The position numbers were made by a program, and so were the translations under genes. From contig JAXGGA010004491.1 of assembly GCA_038373865.1 (NCBI GenBank), positions 1 through 64,000 on the forward strand: a DNA stretch of 64,000 nt, in the 5' to 3' direction. Numbering within the stretch: position 1 is the stretch's first letter; the number at the start of each line of letters is the position of its first letter. The notes beneath the pieces are model-generated. The model had not been told where the DNA came from. It saw only the letters and a program-made list of their open reading frames with translations, and did no database searches. Positions 58,701 through 64,000 of the stretch are shown here, piece by piece. This stretch comes from Uloborus plumipes (Eukaryota; Arthropoda; Arachnida; Araneae; Uloboridae).

Positions 58701-61700
58701 GGCCCTGTTGGCTGGGATCGAACCCGGGTCCCTCCGGACACGAGTCCGATGCCTTACCAATCGGGCCACCACGGCCACTTTAGTATATTAGTAACAATTA
58801 TAATAACAAGAAGAAAGCCAATGTTTAGCATATTAAAGCAATAATGATATTTTTTAAAAAAAATGTGCTGAGACATTTTTTATTTAACACAGCTTGATGC
58901 ATGTTATCTTGAAAGCATTGAAACATATTTAACTTTTATATATGTTCTGCACTAAGAGATTCATTTTAATATGAGGTAAGGCAGTATGAATCCGTCCTTT
59001 TTTCAGTTTTAAATTTAATATTAGTTCTTATTTCACACTTATGTTACTTGTCAATTACCAATAATTCTGATGCACACAAAAATATAATCTGCCTCCTTAG
59101 TTTATAGTACAATCTGATGTTGAGCTAGATTTTCCGTACATTGACATCAACAACCTTGAATTTGATGCAATCCCCACCTAATATAGTTTGCAACTCACTT
59201 CATTTCATATTAGCCTTTTTTTCCTCCTTTTTCTTTATTTATTTTTTAATAAAATTGTATTGTATGCACATATTGAAAAAGATATTTTTAAAATGATGCA
59301 AAAGCTAGAAATAAAAGTTTCCAAATAAATGAAAATAAAACATAATGAACAAATCATTCTTCATTTAAAGTCATAATGATTAATCTAGTTGATGTGTTAT
59401 TGTTACTAATTTCTTAATGTCTTATAGGTAAACAAGGGCGTAGCTGGGGGGTGCAGATCAGAGCCAATGGAAGGTCACTGTGACCTCCCATTTTATTTAT
59501 TTGACTTTTATGTTAATTTTTGGGAACTTTATATAAACTGCAATATTATATCTAGTATTGATTACTTTCAGAAAATGATAAAAAGCTTGGCTGTTTTTGA
59601 GGAGAAAATTTTTAATTTGCCGAATGAAACTCAGAACTTTACTGAATGATTAAAAAATAAATAAATAAAATACAAGAATGCATACTTATCTATGTCTACC
59701 AAAAGAGACGTGAGTCATCCCGAAAATAAATAAATTAATTAATTAAAGGAAAAAAACAAGATAAAGAAGTTCAGCCTTGCAATACTGTCTCACAGTTTTC
59801 AAATTTCAACAGCCAATGTGTATCGGACAAGAACTTTTTGGGAGGTCACAGTGACCTCCTATTGGTGTGCCACTGCTTGCACCCCCCTAACGTGAGTCCT
59901 GGCTACGCCCTTGTAGGTAAATTATTATTTTACTGCAAAGTTCCAATAAATTAGTTTAACCACAATTACATCTTCAATTCTACTTGAAAAACTGCTACAG
60001 AAGGTTAGAAAATGCGAAACAGTTTGAAGAGAAAGTCATCAATAATGTGACACATACTTTCTCCCCTCAACTTTATAAACCTTTTTTTTTTGTGTGTGTG
60101 TGTGAAACCTAATTTTCACTTTGTGTCAAATCAAGTAACTACTGATTTATTTAGGACCCATATTTTCTTCAATGAACGTTTTCAGAAGGAAAAAGAAACA
60201 GCTGTGATAAAATGGAAAAAATAAATAATTGTTTGCATAAATATACAAACATTTATTCTTGTTTTTGAAGACGTTTATTCAAAATGACATAATTCCTGCT
60301 CATTAAGCTTAAACTTTGAAACGTCTTTTGATGCACATGTAATCAACTGAGTTGATAGGGTATATACATACATCTATATTTTTTTAATCTGAATTTTCTA
60401 AATTTTGGCAATACAATTTTGGACACACATTGATCAAAAAGTAGTCAGATGAGCACCAATATATGAAAAAATGATTTTGCAATAAGCATTATGCCTTATC
60501 ACATTCACAGAAAGGCATCATGGATACTATTTTTGCACTAGGATGGAATCTATTGTTCCACTTGCTATACTCACCACACTTGGTCCCTTCCAACAACACT
60601 TGTTTTCAATGGTGACATCTTAGCAATTAAATACATTGAAAAAGGCTTACTGACTGAATTATATAAATATGGGAGGGAGGGCATCCACAATTTGAAGTTT
60701 CAAATGAGCTAATGACACTTTCTTTGAATTTTGCAAGTCACTATTGTTTTCATTAAGAAATATTATGAATTAGTAAAAGGTCAGCCTGGTAGTGATAAAT
60801 TAATTTAAAAGATTTAATGCTTAAAAATATTAACTGACTATGACTCCTTTATATATTTATTTAAACAGTCACAATACTTACATGAACAACTTCGGTTTTC
60901 AGCTGTGCTGAAGAGTATTCCTTATTCATCTGTAAAAGTTTCAACTTTGATTGTGCCAGATGGAATGGAGATCTTCCAGAATAATCCAAAGCATTAACGT
61001 CTGTACCTACAAAAATTTAAAAATTGATTCTTTAAAAAGAAAAATTAATTTAAATTTAGAAATTTTACAGACACAAGTGGAGAACTTAAATATCAATCAC
61101 TTTTTAAACCTAAACCATTAATATATTTCACACACTATATTAAGTATTGCAACCACCAGAAAAAAATATGTACCATAACAGCTTATGGATATTTGAAACA
61201 AATTCAAAGACATTTTGTGAGTTATTTAAAGATCATGGTGATTATAATGAAAGTCCTGCATTCAAAACGATGCCATCTAAAAACTACTCAATCCGAATGT
61301 CTTGATATTTCATCAGAACGATAGTGAAGACAAAGGAAATTATTTGGGGATGAAGATTGTTCCAAAATATGTCCATTGATGGTCCATAGTTGAGGTAATT
61401 TAAGTAAATTTAAAGGGAAAAGCCAAGTAAAAGAAATTTTTTGGCCCAGCTATTTTATTTGCAAAAAAGGTACAATAGGTGTCAAGGGTTTATGGGCAAT
61501 TTATTAGTGTTTATAGCAAAAATAGTTATAGTGATAAGAGAAAAAGAAGAGCTTAATGAAACATGCACCTTACGGAGGATTAGCACTAATACACTCCACA
61601 CCAGAGCAAATCCGAGATTATCTGTGCTGGTTTTTTGAATGTGGTATTCATGGCAAGTCTTAGTAATAAGCATACTTCTTTTACAGCAGATTTAAGAAAT

Positions 61701-62973
61701 GACTAAACCATCTACCAGCAAATTTTAACATATTTTTTGTTTTCCTACCGCCAAACAAGTTCAAACAAGTTCCCATGCCTCATAACTGTTCTGGTGAAAT
61801 ATTAAGTCAACCAGATTACAATGGTTTAAATTCAGGACTACAATTATAATCATAAAATCACATAATACATGAAAGTCCTTATGATGCTAGTAAAAAGTTA
61901 TCAAAGCGTAAATTTTTAGATAGGACAAAATATGTCTCATACTTATAACAAATCTGCACTTAGCAAACATTTGAACTCAATAGGAAAAAGAATTTTTTAA
62001 TTTAAAAAGTAATGGTCAATGAAATAAGAAGATATTGTAATAAGATACTATAGCAATTTTAAATACTTAATCATGTTTTATTCAGTTTTTTTTTTCTTCA
62101 CTCACACTCTGGTCAAAGATAGCCTCTCACTATAATGTTTACTCAATCATACTTTTGCTCCTTCTGAACGTTTATTTTCCACTTTGGATTTTTAAATAAA
62201 AATACAGAAAGTCCTGCGGAAGTTATAGAATGTAAAATAAAAAGGCAATCATGAATTAAGACATGTTTTTTCTGACTTGGCATTCCATCTTATTGCCAAT
62301 ATTTATGAGTCTTATTATTTAAAGGTTCATTATTTAATTTTAGGCACTTTTCTCTTGCATAATAGCTGAACATAAAGAAATCATTAAGCGCTACTTAAGT
62401 TAAACAAAAAAATGTACTGAGGAAAATCAGATGTATAACTTTATATTTCTGCAACACAATCTGGATTGAAAGTTCAACGTTGAATTTATTGTATCATACA
62501 AAAACCAAATAAAGGAATCATAAATATTTTTTTAGAGTACGGCATAACTACACTGATGAAAATATTAGGGGAGAACGTGATATTTTCTCAACTTTGACTT
62601 GTATAACTTTTTTGAGCAATGTAAAACCAACGAAACTAGTAATAATTCTACAATACATTATACACCATTTAGTACTTTTTGGACACTTTTGCATATACAA
62701 GCAAAAGAGTCAATATAGAAAGTAGGGACCCAGCAGTTTAGTGATACAAATGTCATTTCATCTGTTACATAATTATTTCATTCCTAGAAAGAATAGCCAA
62801 GGCATTTGATTCCTCGATAATGTTCTACCACTAAATGTTTAGCCATAATTGGTCACCTTTAGCAGTTTAAAATATTTTTTATTATCAATGAATTTTAAAT
62901 TTGCAAAAATCTTAACAATGTTTACCTCCTTTAAGCAATAGAGTCACCATTTCAATGTGTGTGGTACATGCCG
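55705..62973 (-). CDS. ANKRD54: ANKRD54-like ankyrin-repeat protein, C-terminal part
   Basis: Four exons (62926-62973, 60882-61006, 57839-57946, 55705-55767) join in frame to 113 complete residues and TAG; the 5' exons lie beyond the right edge. The first exon reads ACTTHIEMVTLLLKGG and the next TDVNALDYSGRSPFHLAQSK, an ankyrin repeat pair with the typical D-x-x-G-R-S/T-P-x-H-L-A signature. Then comes a helical tail (VLEMMQVYLQRSGRAGEV, LNAFSNRLQHHQTREE) and VDGDVKDLLSSLSHLSLQTA. Repeat spacing and the C-terminal LL-x-S-L-x-x-L-S-L-Q ending match what I know of ANKRD54, an adaptor reported to bind Lyn kinase and shuttle between nucleus and cytoplasm. The family call rests on recalled similarity. 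The gene converges with the myosin. Confidence 0.82.
56116..56286. mobile_element. pogo/Tigger-like MITE, copy 2
   Basis: AAATCCCTTTGCAACGAATA and TGATACAATGCAATATCCAT match the copy at 37399-37688, and the right end reads GTGATTTCACTG. It is shorter than copy 1 and lies in the last ANKRD54-like intron. Confidence 0.65.
57839..57946 (-). CDS. ANKRD54: ANKRD54-like exon y (C-terminal helices)
   Basis: 36 codons: VLEMMQVYLQRSGRAGEVG, then LLNAFSNRLQHHQTREE. Acceptor CATAG|GTTTT, donor GAG|GTAAAA. A SINE lies 52 bp upstream of this exon in the intron. Confidence 0.85.
57999..58777 (-). mobile_element. tRNA-derived SINE copy 2, interrupted
   Basis: Minus-strand copy of the SINE at 31984-32277, with the same head (A and B boxes), body and a TGAAATGAAATGA tail. 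It is flanked by a perfect 12-bp duplication CTTTAGTATATT (57987-57998 and 58778-58789). A 475-bp hAT MITE is inserted close to the B box at 58233-58707. The SINE part alone is about 300 bp. Confidence 0.92.
58233..58707. mobile_element. 475-bp hAT MITE inside the SINE
   Basis: The ends CAGGGCCGCC and GGCGGCCCTG are perfect inverted repeats, and the 8-bp TTGGCTGG (58225-58232, 58708-58715) is duplicated exactly. The interior has GGGGGGCCCG and GGGGGGCCCGGC near opposite ends. No coding capacity. Confidence 0.93.
59433..59913. mobile_element. 481-bp hAT MITE (CAAGGGCGTAGCTGG ends)
   Basis: Left end CAAGGGCGTAGCTGG, right end CCTGGCTACGCCCTTG, flanked by a perfect 8-bp duplication TAGGTAAA (59425-59432 and 59914-59921). 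GGTCACTGTGACCTCC near one end recurs as GGAGGTCACAGTGACCTCC near the other. This end is common among animal hAT elements. Confidence 0.9.
60882..61006 (-). CDS. ANKRD54: ANKRD54-like exon x (last ankyrin repeat)
   Basis: Encodes TDVNALDYSGRSPFHLAQSK then LKLLQMNKEYSSAQLKTEVV and H. Acceptor TTGTAG|GTAC, donor CAT|GTAAGT. The ankyrin loop and first helix are clear. Confidence 0.88.
61007..62925. other. ANKRD54-like intron, nothing recognised
   Basis: AT-rich intronic DNA with no clear repeat, inverted ends or alternative exon seen by eye. Confidence 0.5.
62926..62973 (-). CDS. ANKRD54: ANKRD54-like exon w (ankyrin repeat)
   Basis: A 48-nt exon encoding ACTTHIEMVTLLLKGG across its boundaries, the second half of an ankyrin repeat. 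Acceptor TTATAG|CGG, donor GGAG|GTAAAC. The upstream partner exon is outside the window. Confidence 0.82.
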
Positions 62974-63365
62974 CTATAAAAAAATAAACATTTGTATTAT
63001 TACACATAAATACAATGAAAAATTACTATCTTAATGACTTTATGTAGTACAACTAGAAAGAAAAAATAAAAAAGTGATGAAAAGCAAATTTATGTTACAG
63101 AAGATAGTTTTCAACTGTTTACATTGTGATATTTTCAAAAGATAAAGGTAATACACATTTTCAGAACTTAATCACATAAAAAATAACAAACATGTTTTTA
63201 ATAACATAAACATTTGTCAAAAAAGTTAACTTTTTTAATGGGGTAAAATGTAATTAAAGTTTTTATTATTCTAAAGTTTAATTTAAAAAATAAAAACAGA
63301 GATGCAAAATGCAAAAACAGATACAAACTATACAAAAAAAACAAACATATTGTCTTTCAAAGAAT

Positions 63366-63384
63366 ATCTATCTATCTATCTAAA
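63366..63384. repeat. TCTA microsatellite next to the Tc1-like element
   Basis: ATCTATCTATCTATCTA directly precedes the TA target of the transposon. Confidence 0.75.
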
Positions 63385-63386
63385 TA

Positions 63387-64000
63387 CACTGCTCGACATT
63401 GAAAATGCAACACCAAGAAGGAGTGGTCAGAAATTGATGAAATTTGGTAAGAAGACAGAGACAGCATGGAACAATAAGTGATATTTATTTCAAAATAAAT
63501 AAGCAAAATTTAGAGCGAGGACGGCGTCGGCTCAGTAAGAAGTAGAACCACCGCGGACAGCGATGCACGAAGAAACACGTCTAGGCATGGAGTCAATGAG
63601 CCTGCGGATGGTGTCCTGAGGGATGGCACTCCATTCCCTTTCAACCATTTGCCACAGTTCGTCCTCTGAACGAGGCACTGGCAGGTTCTGCAAACGGCGT
63701 CCAATCACGTCCCACACATGTTCGATTGGTGACAAGTCAGGAGAGTATGGTGGCCAGGAAAGTATCTGTACACCTCGTAGAGCATGTTGGCTGATTCGAG
63801 CACTGTGAGGCCGGGCGTTATCCTGTTGAAAAATTACATTTGGCAGACACTGAAGGTAGGGGATTGCCACCGGCCGCAGTACATTATCTACATATCGTTG
63901 GGCCGTCATAGTGCCCCGAATACGAACTAGAGGTGATACGGAATTGTATGCAATAGCGCCCCAAACCATTATGCCACGTTGTCGCGCTGTGGGGCATTCC
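63387..64000 (-). mobile_element. Tc1-like transposon, 3' end (runs off the window)
   Basis: The terminal repeat starts CACTGCTCGACATTGAAAAT immediately after TA. The transposase lies on the minus strand inside it and its start is beyond the right edge. The open frame without stops suggests a fairly young insertion, upstream of or within the ANKRD54-like gene. Confidence 0.88.
63532..64000 (-). CDS. Tc1-like DDE transposase, C-terminal part
   Basis: The frame is open from the window edge to TAA at 63532 (about 155 codons visible). It contains GIMVWGAIAYN, FQQDNARPHSARISQHAL (second catalytic Asp), SWPPYSPDLSPIEHVWDVIG (catalytic Glu) and a C-terminal IDSMPRRVSSCIAVRGG. Such enzymes cut and paste the element at TA sites. 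The Asp and Glu are separated by 32 residues rather than the 34 of typical Tc1 enzymes. The N-terminal DNA-binding part and the first Asp are outside the window. The ATG at 63969 is internal and not the true start. Confidence 0.9.
   Translation of the reverse strand, partial: ECPTARQRGIMVWGAIAYNSVSPLVRIRGTMTAQRYVDNVLRPVAIPYLQCLPNVIFQQDNARPHSARISQHALRGVQILSWPPYSPDLSPIEHVWDVIGRRLQNLPVPRSEDELWQMVEREWSAIPQDTIRRLIDSMPRRVSSCIAVRGGSTSY

Noticed and set aside
58460..58844. Gly/Pro-rich frames on both strands
   Set aside because: They arise from the hAT MITE end and the SINE head.

Overview
The window is eukaryotic nuclear DNA. It is AT-rich, with short exons separated by kilobase-scale GT-AG introns, and the intergenic and intronic DNA is full of small inverted-repeat transposons, satellites and a tRNA-derived SINE. 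The gene content (a MyTH4-FERM myosin closest to the myosin XV / fly Myo10A type, and an ANKRD54-type protein) points to an arthropod. An arachnid such as a spider is my best guess, but that is inference from overall style and not from a diagnostic marker.

Layout. 1-4.3 kb: intergenic, with a 16-bp minisatellite (about 640-1055). 4.36-17.50 kb, minus strand: a complete four-exon protein-kinase-like gene of 392 codons, reconstructed here from splice sites; its introns hold a 2.1-kb fold-back Tc1/mariner-type element (8220-10330), a dispersed repeat, a hAT MITE and a ~106-bp G-rich tract. 17.5-24.27 kb: no recognisable exon; nested hAT and pogo-like MITEs and a Helitron-like region. 24.27-53.35 kb, plus strand: fifteen 3' exons of the myosin, encoding 572 residues that cover the C-terminal MyTH4 and FERM domains up to the stop. 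Its introns carry a 171-bp satellite with an internal inversion (27.8-29.7 kb), a SINE (31.98-32.28 kb), two other tandem arrays (38.8-39.5 and 40.5-41.5 kb) and a 4.84-kb multi-level nest of transposons (43.42-48.26 kb). 54.0-54.1 kb: the myosin and the next gene converge, with poly(A) signals 78 bp apart. 55.7-62.97 kb, minus strand: four 3' exons of an ANKRD54-like gene, which continues beyond the right edge; its introns hold a second SINE copy split by a hAT MITE with a perfect 8-bp target duplication, and another hAT MITE. 63.39-64.00 kb: the 3' end of a Tc1-like transposon with an intact partial transposase ORF.

No myosin motor exon is visible in the window. The kinase gene therefore either lies antisense inside a large myosin intron or sits upstream of a headless MyTH4-FERM transcript. 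The three cellular genes have no evident functional link: an actin-based transport motor tail, a divergent CDK-like kinase and an ankyrin adaptor. The points most worth a second look are the kinase with altered HRD and DFG motifs, the nucleosome-sized satellite in which most copies carry a perfect CRE (TGACGTCA) beside a YY1-like motif, a near-perfect 75-nt hairpin in the presumed ANKRD54 3' UTR, the nested transposons whose insertion order can be read from target-site duplications, and a transposase whose D-to-E spacing is 32 rather than 34 residues.
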